This document shows positions 1 through 12,206 of a stretch of 64,000 nucleotides of DNA, piece after piece (position 1 is the stretch's first letter; every line of letters starts with the position of its first letter). Origin of the DNA: Chlorocebus sabaeus. Its lineage: Eukaryota; Chordata; Mammalia; Primates; Cercopithecidae. Location of the stretch: positions 45,986,526 through 46,050,525 of the forward strand of contig NC_132915.1 of assembly GCF_047675955.1 (NCBI RefSeq). The letters are read 5' to 3'. Made by a program: the position numbers and the translations under genes. The notes under the pieces are model-generated. The model did no database searches. It saw only the letters and a program-made list of their open reading frames with translations, and was not told the DNA's origin.

Positions 1-3000
1 TAAAGGAGAGGTTTTTACACTCTAAGTGCACATGATATCACCACTTTTCTACCCCATCAGTGTGCTTCATATTTTCCTTTGGGCAAATTTGAAATCTACT
101 GGAGTTTTCCTCATGGACAGCTCAATCTTATGGACAGGAGTCGTGCATGCAACAACATTCCTAAAAGTGAAAGGGAGAAAGGCATCCTCCCTGTTATTGT
201 TAGTCAAAATAGAACACCCAGCTTCAGCAAAGAGTAACAGAAACACCTTCCACTTGGAGGCAAGCATTTCTGGCAAACCGAAGTCTTGACACACCAAGCC
301 CAACAGAAGATAGGGTACACTTCCTCAAGGGCACCCTGTGGGCCCTACCTCCTAATGGTTTATAGGATCAAGTTTTGAACTCTTGATTTCAAAATGTTGG
401 GGGTTATATGTTTGTGTTTATAGTCGATGATTTCTAAATTACAAACTAGTATTTTTAGTTTAAAATTACTTGATTTTCAGAATAAGTGAATTTTTTTAAT
501 GCTGCAAAATGGTTTAAGAGTACAGTGGATTTTAAGACTATAAAGAGAACTGCAGATTCATATGGATAAATGGGTCTGTGTAGTTTTACTGTTAAACAAC
601 TTTTAAAATAACTGCAGATCAGTTAAGTGTGACAGCTGATTACTCTTCCCCATATCTGACCAAAGCTTTTGAAATAGAAAAGAGGGGAAACACACACACT
701 CACAAATGTAAGCGCCCACACACAGAAATCTCCCCTTCGATATGTACAAACAGAAAATAAACTATCTCCTCTTGCCTCCTTAAACACAAAATGCACACAC
801 ATACACACCATTGCCCAGACATCCTTCAGTTTATCTCACAGACAAATGAAATAAAAAGGGCTTCTTTTTGTGTGTTTTGAGATACACACAAAAAAGCACA
901 CACACTCCCTCCAAGAATCCTGCCTCCAATTTTCTGTCACAAGGAGCACTCTGGGGGCCCGGCGAGGGAAGTGTTTGGGAAACAGAAGGAGCCATTTCAG
1001 CAGGCATCGGTTTCTCTCTGTGCCTGTGAAGTGGACATTGGCATATCTTGCCTAGGCTGTTCCTGTGGGGTTCATCTGGTCGGCAGGGTGGGGAATAGTT
1101 GTCTGCACCATACCAAGGTCAGCCTGCTAGGTCTGACAGTCTCTGTCTCTGTACAAAGAAAAGAATCAATACTTTTGGACTACGGCTGTGCCCTCAGTGT
1201 AAAACAACAAACATGCAGTGTCTGACATGTTTCTAGGTGATTTGTGGCAGAACCTCTTGTCTGATCTGTATCCAGGAGCTGCTGTGTTACTGCTCTTTGC
1301 TTTTCGCCTCCCCCACCCCTTCCTTGGCCCCCCTCCTGCCTGCCCCAGCTCTGTGATGTCTAATACTTTACTCAGGTACAGAGGCGGGTGTTCTACCCTA
1401 CAGCTACTTGTCACTCAATAAATCACACCTACAAGCGCAGTCTGCACAGAGTGATCTGGGCTTTAACAAAGGATCAGAGGGACAAAGTGCAGGCAAGATG
1501 CTGTAATTATAACAAAAATAAAACATTCAGAGACCGGGACAAAAGCACAGGCTCTCAGGCAACTACAGTAGAAATTGTAGTTTTTGTCCTCTCTTTTGGT
1601 TTCACTCTCTTAATGCACTCCTCCCATCTTCCCTCTGCCGAACCCCAACACCATTTATTTTTGTTGTTCTTGTCCATTTTCATTCGAACTAGAGTTCAGG
1701 GCATAACATAAGCATTATTAAAGAGTCCATTAAAATAAACAATGTTCATCTCAGATGTTAAAATGTACGTAAGTTACGCTAATGAAAGATAGGCACTTAT
1801 AATAATTATCTTTATTATCTTCAGTTTATATCCTTTTCTAAAATATTTGTGCATGCAGGTCCCAAATCCTCCTGAAATAGACCAAAATATAACAACAGTA
1901 CCAAAAGACAGCTATTAATTATGACTCGAACTTAATTATTTGAACAGCCATTAAACAATTTAACTTACACAAAAATACACTTGCTTTGTCTAAGTTAATT
2001 TGTGTAGATATATTTCTTCAGTAAAATATTAACATATAGGTTGCTAAATTTGCTTTAGAACAATTTTATACTAGATCTGTTCTTTTTTACCCATCCCCAC
2101 GCCCCCAAATTTATTTTCCAGAGCCTGAACCATTAGCCAAGTCAGATAAGAAGGTTTTGGACAGTTTATTCTGTTCTAAATATTTTAAATGCAGCAGTTT
2201 GAGTTATCCCAGCAATTTCAGTCACATCAGACACCTCTTAATGCAGGAAAAATGATGTTCCATCATGGAGGTCTTGCACAAGTCTCTACTGTAACTGTTG
2301 CTGATGAAAATAAAAGTGAGTTAGAATAGCTCTACACTTCCTTCCTAGTCAATCAATGCCTGACAGCACCAGTTCCTTCAGCCATGTACTTCAACGATGA
2401 TGGATCAATAACTGTGGTTTAACAACAGGGAGCCACCAATCATTATACGAATGATTAAAAGGGGTCTCACTCACATACACCTCTGCAGACAGACTAGGCC
2501 ATGAGATCAGAATCCTTGCCACATTATGCTTCATATTACAGACATTCAGGTAAAGGAGGGAAAAACTAGGAGAGGGAAAATCATTAAGATACAGCATAAA
2601 GGAAATATCAAATGCTTCATGACCATGCTAATTTTGAGCCACTGCTATCTTAAACACAAATTCTCCAAATTCACTAAAATAAAGATGGATAAAAGCAAAT
2701 CTAGGGGGGACACTGCTTATTGCTCAATCCTACAAAGCATCAATGTATTAAGATTACTTGGAATTTGCCCCTATACACACCCACAGGCCGCATCTGCTGA
2801 CAGTATGAGACTCAGTTACCTATCCTGGAAATCTCTGCTGCAGTGACTTATTTTATCTCACTGTAGTATAGTTCCTCCTAGAATATCTATCTGAAAAGTC
2901 TTAAAGGCCATAAAAAGGCAGGACTATTTCATCCAGGAATAAATAAAGTCCCTAGCACAAAACAAAATTCAAGCATTATTGACAAATTAATTAAATCAAT

Positions 3001-3378
3001 AAATCAGACTTTTAAAAAACTGAGTCTCTTTTTGAAAGAATTCTAACAAAAGATATTGTACAACTTCCCTCATGTGCCTATTACAGAATATTTTCCTTGA
3101 ATTCACTTATTACAAAGCAAACAAACTATCAAACTGTTCCAAATAGCTAAATTCTCCACAATTACTGACTTTCCCTTCTCATTTGTCTAGAGCAGCAGCA
3201 AACGACTGTCCTGGCCCGTACAGTCAGGCAGCGAAGAACACGTGCTGACTGGGGGCCACTCTGGACTCAGTACTGTTCTAGAAGCCACAGATGGGCTGAC
3301 CTCTGACAGAATGAAGATGGACACGTGCAGACATATTCGCCATGCATTATAAGTACTTCAGAAGAGGCACATACAGGG
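1..3378. other. Unique non-coding sequence, Alu-free
   Basis: No interspersed repeat family was recognised in this block. It holds CA-rich patches near 690-725, 790-812 and 885-905, and a C-rich tract at about 1307-1347 followed by ordinary unique sequence. Short reading frames occur on both strands but overlap each other, lack recognisable domains and look like chance. The absence of SINEs over 3.4 kb in a window otherwise rich in Alus is compatible with regulatory constraint, but that is inference only. Confidence 0.5.
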
Positions 3379-3577
3379 CAGTGTTCTTAACAGGGGAGGT
3401 CTGTCACCAAGGAAACACTGGGAATGTCTGGAGACACTTGTGGTTGTCACAACTGAGTGTGGAGGACAGTAACTGGTAGCTATGAGTAGAGGCCAAGAAG
3501 CTGCTGAATATCTCACAATGTAGCACAAAGAATTGTCCAACACAAAATGTTACCAGTTCCAAGGTTGAGAAACCCTG
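3379..3577 (+). mobile_element. MER5A-like hAT-Charlie DNA transposon fossil
   Basis: The segment starts with a cagtg-ttctta terminal repeat and ends with ggttgagaaaccctg. Between them it follows the MER5A consensus in order: aatgtctggagacac, ggttgtcacaactg, gtagaggccaagaagctgct, aaagaattgtcc. At about 199 bp it is close to the full length of this non-autonomous element. It carries no coding capacity, and divergence by eye suits an old mammalian insertion. An 8-bp target duplication is not clean. Confidence 0.85.
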
Positions 3578-3896
3578 TGTACGGGTGCTCAGGGAACACC
3601 GAAGAGAATGTGCTTAATTCTACCTCAAGAATGGCAGGAGGGAACAGAGGAAAGGGAGAACCCTACTCACCCATAAAAGCAGGAGACAAGAAAAGTGGTT
3701 ACAAGAAAGGACAAAGGGACGACCATGGGGCCACCCATGCTGAGGAGTTTCTGTCTCATTCGATACACCAGGAGAACTGATGGTAAGATTTGCGGGTGGG
3801 GAGGGACAGAAGTCACAGTACCAGCAGGAGAGACAGCCTCAAGAATGTTGAAAGTGGAGTCTGAAATCAAGAAATAATGGGAGGCCCCCTCACCTC

Positions 3897-4245
3897 AAGA
3901 TTTGCTGAGGTATAACTGGTATACAAAAAACCACACAAAATTAATGTCTACAATTTGGTGAGTTTGGATATATGTATCCATTCATGCTACCATCACCACA
4001 ACCAGAATAATAAACATATTCATCATCTCCAAAAGCTTCCCTGTGGACCTTTAGGGTTTTATTTGTTTTTGTTTTGTGGTATGAACACTTAACATGAGAA
4101 GTACCGTCTTAACAAATTTCTAAGTGCACAATATCATATTGTTAACTGTAGGCAGTATGTTGTACAGCAGATCTCTGGGACTTACTCATCTTATATAAAT
4201 GCAAATTTATACCCATTCAAAAACAACTCCTCACAGACGGAATCT
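3897..4245 (-). mobile_element. L1M-type LINE-1 fragment (3' end region, antisense)
   Basis: The plus strand reads tgctgaggtataactgg, then caccacaaccagaataat-aacatattcatcatctcc, then cttaacaaatttctaagtgcac and tgttgtacagcagatctctgg. These are hallmarks of old L1M elements, where they are met in antisense upstream of the reversed ORF2, so the element lies on the minus strand. It is short, contains no ORF and is heavily diverged. The subfamily was not resolved. Confidence 0.7.
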
Positions 4246-4249
4246 TTAC

Positions 4250-5050
4250 AAGATGAGAGGCACTGGGGATGCAGAATAATGAATAGGAAACAGAGGTCAG
4301 TTGCCATTTCAAACTGGGGAAGGAGGTATGAGCTAGGGAGAAGGACGAGTCTAAGCTGACTTTCTGGTTTCTAACCAGATGGTGAGGCTATTTAAAGAAT
4401 AGTAGAGACTGACTATAGGAGGGCAAGGGTAGACACTAAAAATTGAGCTTCTGATTGGCTTACTTTTGAAGTGGTCAACCGAGAGAGCTGAACATACAAT
4501 TATGGAGCCCTACAGAGAAGCCTGGGTTGGAGAAATAGGTGGGCAGTTATCACCAAATCTGTAGAAATTTATAATAATGGAAATGAGTACAACTGCCCCA
4601 AGTGTGTAGGTGAAAACCCAGTATAGAATACCTGGAAAAGATTTATGTTTAAAAGGATACAAAAGATGAACTAGAAAACAAGGAGTTAGAAAAATCAAGA
4701 TTGAACTGGAACAATGAAGAGTTAGAAAATCCAAAGACTTAAAGGAGGAGCAAAAGTGGTCAGTGGCATCAAATGTCACAGAGAAATAAGTAAAAAACCA
4801 GAAATGCTGCTACAACATGCTTCAGATGAGAGGTGAGTGCTCCAGAGCTGCTGTTGTGGAGAAGATAAGAAACAGAAGCTAGACTGTGGGAGGCTAAGGC
4901 AGAAGAGGAAACAAATTTTTTATGTCCTCTTTCTAAAGGCTGAGTTCTGAATGGAAGTTGAGAGAAAGGGACTGCCAGATGGAAACAGAGGTGTGATTTA
5001 ACCATCAGTAGGCTGAAGGGAATGAGCTTGGACCAGAAAGAGGCTTATCA
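4250..5050. other. Probable decayed interspersed repeat, family unresolved
   Basis: Phrases such as gggttggagaaataggtggg, cagttatcaccaaat and gtggtcagtggcatcaaatg resemble a medium-copy ancient mammalian repeat whose name I cannot give with confidence. No ends, target duplication or ORF were found. It may instead be unique sequence. A Dfam search would settle it. Confidence 0.3.
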
Positions 5051-6442
5051 TGTATTAAGAGTAGGAAAGAACTAGAAATAAACTCTAGGAGAACTGTTTT
5101 ATCCATATAATGGAATAAAGCACAGACTCTAAAGATGATAGAAGGCTGTTCATAACATCAGACATACAAATACACAAATGCATCAATGACATTACATCAT
5201 ATCAACGATATTATCTATCATACTATGATGTCATCTGAAGCGTAATTTGTGGGGCTACTTGGGATACATAGGTGTGCTGGTCTTAGGGCAGGCAGTCAGG
5301 GTTGAAGATGATGCTCCTGCTTTTTTAATCTGTGATTTTCCAAAATTCTTATGTTTAATATATGCAATAACACACTTTTAAAAGAACCAATCTCCTAAGT
5401 AGAATAAACAGAAGTTCAATAATAGGCCAGAATTTCTGGGGCAAGAGAAGCGATGGCATCCAGAGCACTCAGAGGGAGGAGGAGATCCTAATTTACTAAT
5501 TTGCAAGGGAATGGGGGCATCTCTGCATTGCAATAAAACTGTATAGCAATTTAGAAATTCTCCATATCAGTAATACATGTAGAATGAGTGAACATTTTCA
5601 TTGTTAAACTATTTAGAAATTAACAAAAATTTTCACGTGTTATTAAGTGTTTTTGCAGTAATCTCAAAACATGGAAACAGACAGCTATAAGGTTGAAGGG
5701 AGTATCTGGAGTCGGGTGAGTACTGTAAGGAAGAGGGGAAAAAAAGAAAACAAAACTTTAAGCAGCCCGGTATATTTTAGTCAATTTTTTTAATGTCCCT
5801 GTGAAACAAAGCCACCTCAGTTTACACTACCTGAAACTAAAACACACATTACCTTGGTCAAATGCTTGGCTAAATGCTTGTTTTCACCGGGAATAGCCCC
5901 CATATTGCTCAGCATATCACCTCCTGGATTCCTTAATATTTTTTTTCCATCAAATGGTCTAAGCCACAATTAGAGGGAACAGTTCCAATGTCAAATTCTT
6001 AACAATTCTCTTATCCTTCCAAATTCTGGGAAAGATCATAGGTCTTACAAGTATGTGCCCAGCCCTTTTCCTCTCCAGCATCAATAAACAACTTGATCTG
6101 TCTCTTAAGGAAAGACTGTACTTTGCCACACAGCTAATTTACCAACTATCCCAGAACAGACAATCTGGCTACCAAATAACCAGTGCTCTCTTTACCCAGA
6201 TGTTGAAGGCACTCTTTCTTATGCTGACACCCCCCCATCCAGTGTTTTCTCTTACACCCTTTTCCCTCTAAAAAGCAATGGCTGAAGGAAGCAGAGGATT
6301 TTAAGGTGACAGTTTACATTGTCTTAAAATCATCACCTAGGATCAGAAAAATACATTAGGCTGATACACAAACCACTGATCATCACAATTGTCTCTTTCT
6401 TTGAATGTGATTAAACTTAAGCACGAATGCATTTGAGAGCTA
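5051..6442. other. Unique non-coding sequence
   Basis: AT-rich unique sequence with no recognised repeat family, exon or RNA gene. It includes a run rich in catc/gatg words at 5155-5240 and a short C-run near 6233. Reading frames here are short and unsupported. Confidence 0.4.
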
Positions 6443-6520
6443 GGTCCTAGAATGGTGGATGAATTAAGAGAGGTACTCCATAAACATTTGCTGAATGGCT
6501 GGATAGATGAATAGGTGTGG
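6443..6520 (+). mobile_element. L2 3'-end fragment (tentative)
   Basis: The stretch cctagaatggtg...gtactccataaacatttgctgaatgg matches the pattern of the LINE-2 3' terminus (cctagaacagtgcc... ctcaataaatatttgttgaatg). It is only about 80 bp and diverged, so this is a tentative call. Confidence 0.4.
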
Positions 6521-6724
6521 GTAAATGGCAGACGGACGGAAGAGGGGGCATATGAACGCACACGCACGCACTGACTTACTTAATGCCGAGGGCCCTGACA
6601 ATAGTATTACAGCCAAATTCTATTGTACTGCCATGTAAAAAGGCTCTCCGTTTCATTGTGCCCTTCTGTAATTTCAGGACCCCTGTTCACTGACAGCCAT
6701 GCTGCTTCTCAAAATTCCAAGCCT

Positions 6725-6996
6725 GAGGCAGGCGCAGTGGCTCATGCGCAATCCCAGCACTTTGGGAGGCAGAGGTGAGTGGATCAGGAGGTCAGGAGAT
6801 TGAGACCATCCTGGCCAACATGGTGAAACCCCATCTCTACTAAAAATACAAAAATTAGTTGTGTGTGGTGGTGCACGCCTGTAATCCCAGCTATTCAGGA
6901 AGCTGAGCCAGGAGAATCGCTTGCCAGGAGGTGGAAATTAAAGTGAGCCGAGATTGCGCCACTGCACTCCCGCCGGGCGACAGAGCGAGACACCGT

Positions 6997-7025
<29 letters not shown>
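6725..7025 (+). mobile_element. Alu (AluS-like), full length
   Basis: A dimeric Alu with a left arm starting gaggcaggcgcagtggctca, central taaaaatacaaaaattag, and right arm ending gcgagacaccgtctc followed by about 27 A residues. The Pol III box-B-like segment and both arms are present, with scattered substitutions and a small deletion around cgcttg-ccaggagg. Flanking target duplication is unclear. It is the first Alu in the window and sits directly against an L2. Confidence 0.95.
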
Positions 7026-7028
<3 letters not shown>

Positions 7029-7376
7029 CCCACTTTGTTCCTGCATCAGGGTCTTTGTCATTGTTGTTCTCTCTGCTAGAATATTCTTCCCTTGATCTGT
7101 GCAAGGCTTGCTCAACTGTCATCTCCTCAGAGTTGCCTTTCTTGGTCACACCATGTAAAATAACAGGCTCTTCTCTACCCTCACTCCCCATCCCCTTATT
7201 CTCTGCTTTTTTCTTCATAGCCCTTATTATACTCCCTATTTTATCAGTTGTTTACTATTTGTCTTCTCCACTAGAATATAATCTCCAAGGGAAAGGACTT
7301 TGTTACAGTCATCACTATACCTTCAGCAACCAAACAGATGCCTGAAACAGAATTATATGCTCAGTTAATATTTGAA
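7026..7376 (+). mobile_element. LINE-2 3' end
   Basis: The order of motifs is that of the L2 3' end: gctagaatattcttccc, caactgtcatctcctcagag, gcctttcttggtcacacc, tatactccctattttat, ccactagaatataatctcc, and a final gctcagttaatatttgaatt. The element is truncated at 5' and non-coding. It is an ancient mammalian insertion, immediately downstream of an Alu tail. Confidence 0.8.
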
Positions 7377-7449
7377 TTTAGCCAAATACTCCCTGCAAAA
7401 TATTTTACAAATCTAACATCTCACCCCCAAATAAGTTTTACCCACACTA

Positions 7450-7730
7450 GGGACCCCATAATTAGCTGTTCTCCAACTGTACTATGTACTCAGCACTTTA
7501 CATCCCTTGCTTGCAATGTCTTGGACTTCCCCTTGAATATTACACATCTTTCAACCATCAAGGACCAGCTCAAGTAGCACTTCCTTTCTATGCTTACTCC
7601 ATAGAAAAACATTATTGCTTCCTTATCTGTAGTCCCCCAGCTCTTAATACATATCACTTTGTATTAGTTCCTTGTTTAAGTGTGTACCTCCTACTCTTCA
7701 GCAGAACATAAGCTGCCTAAGGTATTCATT
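7450..7730 (+). mobile_element. Second LINE-2-like 3' fragment in the same orientation
   Basis: Contains ccttgcttgcaatgtcttgga, caaggaccagctcaagtagc, acttcctttctatgcttact and gcagaacataagctgcctaa, which parallel L2 3'-end wording (aagactcagctcaagtgccacctcc... gaatgtaagctcc). It follows the L2 at 7026-7376 in tandem, so this may be one broken L2 or two insertions. Confidence 0.55.
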
Positions 7731-7849
7731 AGCATGGACTATAATTTGCCTTTACAAAGGCAAACTTTATTGGATAGCAGAAAAAGAGAAAGGACAAAAA
7801 GGGGGAAAAACCAAGTTTCCACAGAATGTGCCAGCCAATACGACTGCTA

Positions 7850-8190
7850 TACAATCGCCCCTCTGTATCTGTGCATTCTGCATCCATGAATTCAACCAAC
7901 TGCAGATTGAAAAGATTCAGGAAAAAAATAAAAATAAAAATAACAACACAACAATAAAAATAATAGTAATTTAAAAATCAATACAGTATACCAATTATTT
8001 ACATAGTATTTACATTTTATATTGTATTAGGTATTGTAAGTAATCTAGAGATGATTTCAAGTGTACGGGAGGATGGACATAGATTACATGCATAGTAATG
8101 CCATTTATAAGGAACTAAACCGTCCTCAAATTTTGGTATCTGAGGGAGGTCCTGGAACTAATTCTCTACAGATACTGAAGGATGACTGTA
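7850..8190 (-). mobile_element. MER2 (Tigger/mariner-type DNA transposon)
   Basis: Terminal inverted repeats are visible: tacaatcgcccctctgtatc at the left and gatactgaaggatgactgta at the right, both bounded by TA as expected for mariner-class insertion. The interior carries aatacagtataccaattatttac, gtaatctagagatgattt and gtgtacgggaggatgg, all diagnostic of MER2. It is about 341 bp, near full length for this non-autonomous element. An A-rich AAATAA region at 7923-7975 replaces part of the interior. Confidence 0.88.
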
Positions 8191-8204
8191 GATGATCTAA
8201 CTTA

Positions 8205-8325
8205 ATCCTAAATATTCTAAAATGTATATACCATTATTCCCATTTTAAATGTAAGGAAACTGAGGCTCAAGAAAAGTAATTAACCTTCCCAAGGTCACAT
8301 GGTAAAACTGATTTTACAACCTAGT
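8205..8325 (-). mobile_element. MIR fragment
   Basis: The plus strand carries cccattttaaatgtaagga, aactgaggctcaagaaaagt and cccaaggtcacatgg, the antisense core of the tRNA-derived MIR SINE. The insertion is ancient and partial. Confidence 0.75.
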
Positions 8326-8429
8326 GGTTCCTTTCTCCATTCCTAGAGAGAAAGAAGGTGTGAGCCCTTGCCTCATTCCTGTATCATCATCAGAACAAGA
8401 TGCAATAGGTAATACACTCATCTTCTAAC

Positions 8430-8565
8430 AAAAAAAGCCTAGGTTTTAGCTTACTATAGCTAGTCCTTATTAACTGTTTGAACTTACTTGGATAAACCAC
8501 ATAAACTCTCTCAACCAGTTTCCTCATTTATGAAACAGCAGGTATCACCTGCCCTTTTTAACTAA
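8430..8565 (+). mobile_element. MIR fragment (tentative)
   Basis: Contains gtttgaacttacttgg and aaccagtttcctcatttatg, matching the sense MIR core (gtgaccttgggcaag... cagtttcctcatctgt). Diverged and partial. Confidence 0.5.
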
Positions 8566-9633
8566 ATCACAGGTTTACTTGGAGACTGACTTCAATAGTA
8601 TATGGGGAAGTGATCAGTATACTATACAGCCGTGTTTTAGTTCCCCAGAGATGAAATCCAAGCTAGGGTACATATTATAGAAGACTCTAGAGCCCTTTGT
8701 CTCATAATTTCAGAGGCCATTAAAGTTTAGTCTTATCAGTTTCCTCTCTGCACTCAGGGATTCCCTCCATCAGAGTTTCAATATATTAATATTGCTATTT
8801 CTTTGGAGACTCCTACTAAAGCAGCCATGAACATCTAATGATCTTATTTTCATGTCTATTTCTAAAGACATATGTGTTGTGTGTGTGTGATTTGTTGTGA
8901 GAGCATTCCTGAACTTAAAAACATCAATAAATAAAATTAATTTCTCAAGATGTTTTTAATGTCCATGTAAATATACATAAGAAAAATTATTTTGTAAATG
9001 TCTACTACAGAATTAAATATTAAGAGGTTTTTAAAAATAAAACCAAAATATTTAATGAATAAAACTAATCTGAAATTATTTAACTCAACTACTTAGACAA
9101 CTCCTTAGCATCAAAGACAAGTAACAGAGCAGGTCTGAGCTTTAAGTGTGTAGAAAATCACACTAACAATTGTCTTTAAACCGCTAGTTATTTTGAAGAG
9201 CTGCCAACATGTTTCCCTAGAAAAACAGATTGGGATTTAGGACCTTACACGGTGATACCAATTTGATTAACCATTCAAAAGGAAATTTCTACTCAAGCTA
9301 TTAAACTCCCAATATTTCTCCTTCAGACGGGAAAACATTCACATATTAGTTCATGAGTCTACTTTGTGTACTCAGAATAGATATTCTGGTCCTCTAAATG
9401 GTAGATGTTGTGATGCTACATATTTAAAACATTCTAGAGCATATGGCTCAAAAAAGTAAACACAACAAACCTATAAAGTGTACAACAGGGCAAAGTCTCA
9501 TTCTAATTACACCACATCGCCAACACTTTACTTAAATTCTAGGAGTCATACCTTAAAATAAATACTGATTACAATGGGGCATGGTCAAAGGTAATCGGCC
9601 AGATTTTAACTCAACACAAGAGAAAATACCCAC
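8566..9633. other. Unique non-coding sequence
   Basis: AT-rich unique sequence with a short TG run near 8876-8890. No repeat family, exon or RNA gene was recognised. Confidence 0.4.
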
Positions 9634-9970
9634 GCTGAGCGCAGTGGCTCATGTCTGTAATTCCAGCACACTGGGAGACTGAGGCAGGCACATCACCTGA
9701 GGTCGAGTTCAAGACCAGCCTGGCCAACAAGGTGAAACCCTGTCTCTACTAAACATACAAAAATTAGCTAAACATGGTGGTGCATGCCTGTAGTCCCAGC
9801 TACTCGGAAGGCTAAGGTGGGAGACTCATTTAAACCCAGGAGGTGGAGATTGCAGTGAGCTGAGATCATGCCACTGCACTCCAGGCTGGGTGACAGAGTA
9901 AGACTCTGTCTCAAAAAATAAAATGAAATGAAATGAAACGAAACGAAACAAAACAAAACAAAACAAACAA
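9634..9970 (+). mobile_element. Alu with pentamer-expanded tail
   Basis: Full-length Alu starting gctgagcgcagtggctcatg and ending gtaagactctgtctc. The poly(A) tail (about 9914-9970) has become a compound microsatellite of gaaat, gaaac and aaaac units. Probable target duplication: agaaaatacc before and agaaaatatc after the element. Right-arm decay suggests an AluS/J age. Confidence 0.93.
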
Positions 9971-10346
9971 AAGAAAATATCCTACCTAAAACAGAAAGGA
10001 ATGAATATTTGATGGCATAAAATCAGGGAGAACTTGCTACTGCTTCCTTCTCTAGAAACACCATTCTTAAAAGGTTACTAAATCAATGTCTTTTAATTAT
10101 AATTTTAAACAAATGCTTTTAAAGTTGCTATTACATGCAGTAAGTGCCTTAAACAATAGTAGGGATATAAAAAGGAAAGCTCATGATCTGCTCTCAAGGA
10201 GGTTACAGTCTATTCTGGTTACACCCTTTCTGATTATCTCATCTGCTTCAGTATAAAGCCAAGTGATTTCATCAATAACATCCCTAACACCTCCCCCACT
10301 CACTCACTCAATTCCAGTGATCCCTAGGCACTCCACTCTGTTTTCT

Positions 10347-10634
10347 CTTTTTTTTTGAGACGGAGTCTTGCCCTGTCGCCCAGGCTAGAGTGCAGTGGCG
10401 CAATCCCGGCTCACTGCAGCCTCCACCTCCCAGGTTCAAGCCATTCTCCTGCCTCAGCCTCCCAAGTAGCTGGGATTACAGACGCCTGCCACCACGCCTG
10501 GCTAATTTTTGTATTTTCAGTAGAGACAGGGTTTCACCATGTTGGGGCTGGTCTCAAACTCCTAACCTCATGATCCACTGGCCTCAGCCTCCTAAAGTGC
10601 TGGGATTACAGGCATAAGCTACCATGCCTGGCCT
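10347..10634 (-). mobile_element. Alu, full length, antisense
   Basis: Begins with a T tract then gagacggagtcttgccctgt and ends gctaccatgcctggcc. The 11-bp target duplication actctgttttc is perfect (10335-10345 and 10635-10645). Together with the plus-strand Alu at 9634-9970 it makes an inverted pair about 380 bp apart. Confidence 0.95.
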
Positions 10635-10645
10635 ACTCTGTTTTC

Positions 10646-12081
10646 AAACTAACACAAATATGGGTTCTTTCTAATTTACCAAGAAGGTTATGTATTCCAA
10701 CTCTGGGACTTCAGACTATACTATAAAAAGAAGGGACTGAACTTCATGATCTCTAATATGATGATATTCTTGATACTAATATTCTAGTTCTTAGAATATT
10801 CGCTCTAAAATTATATATTTCTGTAACTGCATTCTGTTGACTTTACACAGGTTTAAAAAAAACACACAAAAGAGTATTTCAAAAATCTCAAAAAGAGTAA
10901 TCATGTCCAACAGCATCAATTCAAATGTGCCTGCTGGGATATCTAATTCACGGAACAAAATTTTAAAGAGTCAGGTGTGAATATTGTTTCCTTACTTAGT
11001 AAGAAAGAAAAAATCTGAAAGCAGACACATGAAAACAGATTTTCCAAATAAACCTTTGCCTTAATAAGTAATTTCCTCTTTGAGTAAATGTACTGTTAAA
11101 TCTATAGAAACTTGCTTTGAGTCTGCCTATAAAGTCCAGCTATATTAAACGTATGGTACGAAACAAGGGAGGAGGTAAGCCCCTCGCAAGAAAAGGGCTA
11201 ACCCAACTAGCTTGCCATTGTTATTAGAGATTAGTTACGAAAACCAAATCCTCCATTAATCCTCAATTCCACCTTTATCCTGCTTCTTGAAATAATAAGT
11301 CTTTATTCCTCCTGTTTCCCAATGTAAACAGAAATATCATGACAAGAAAAAGACACTCTGGACTTGTGACATCAGTATTCATTTCATCTCAAACACTGAA
11401 TTTGATAGGGAATGCTCCCTGTTATTGATTTCCAAAACATACTCCAGAGTCCCAATGTTGTCCCTCCTTTCCACTCCAGTCCTTCCCTGGCTGGCATCTA
11501 CACATTTTGTTGCTCAGAAGCATGCTAATTCTTCCCTAATGCTGCACTTTGCCCAGAATGTCTGACTGTCACTACCCCTCCCAACCACAAGTTCATGGGG
11601 CCAGAACTTTCCTATCCAGAGAAATTCCACTACAATTGCATCCAACCATGGTCTTGACTCATAAACCTATACCAAGTTTTTGCTCAAGGCCTCTCTCCTT
11701 TTAGCTGAGACTGTCTGGGGACACTGAAGAGAATTTCTGGCCTTGTAGTAAGCAACTATAACTTCAGGGTTTATATGTGGTAAAAATTCCTGTAAACTGC
11801 CTGTATCCTAATCTGGTCTAGTGTTGGATAGGATGCTCATCAATGACAGATTCATAAAAATGAAAGGAAAATAAAAGCAGGGGTAATAAGGGCATTCAGA
11901 AAAGAAAAAAAAGAAAAAAGGGGAAAAACAACAACAACAACAACAAAACCCAGGGGATCTACAAGAGACCCAGTAAGGAGAAGACTTTGTTGTCTTCAGC
12001 TGAAAACACTGTTCTGCTCTGGGATAAACTCTCAGAGTTCATGTCCACATGAAATGTGAGCAGCAGAATGCTTCACCTATC
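10646..12081. other. Unique non-coding sequence with an (AAC)n run
   Basis: Mostly unique sequence; no repeat family or exon was recognised. An A-rich stretch at 11900-11925 runs into an (AAC)n microsatellite at about 11926-11946. Confidence 0.4.
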
Positions 12082-12197
12082 CCATGAAGGATTGTGCTGA
12101 TGCTGCCTACACCCTGCCTATTCTTAGATTCAGAATACTGTGAATCTTACATTCAGAATAGGCAGGGTATAGGCAGCATCAGCACAATGCTTCATGG
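12082..12197. repeat. Near-perfect 43-bp inverted repeat (hairpin)
   Basis: Left arm 12082-12124 and right arm 12155-12197 are reverse complements at 41 of 43 positions. The 30-nt interval contains a further 7-bp inverted pair (agattca 12126-12132 with tgaatct 12141-12147) around the loop gaatactg, leaving a 7-nt bulge. The whole 116-nt unit can fold into one long hairpin or cruciform. It matches no transposon I know. A fold-back template-switch origin fits. A miRNA-like transcript is possible but nothing here shows transcription. Confidence 0.9.
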
Positions 12198-12206
12198 TAG
12201 AAGCAG

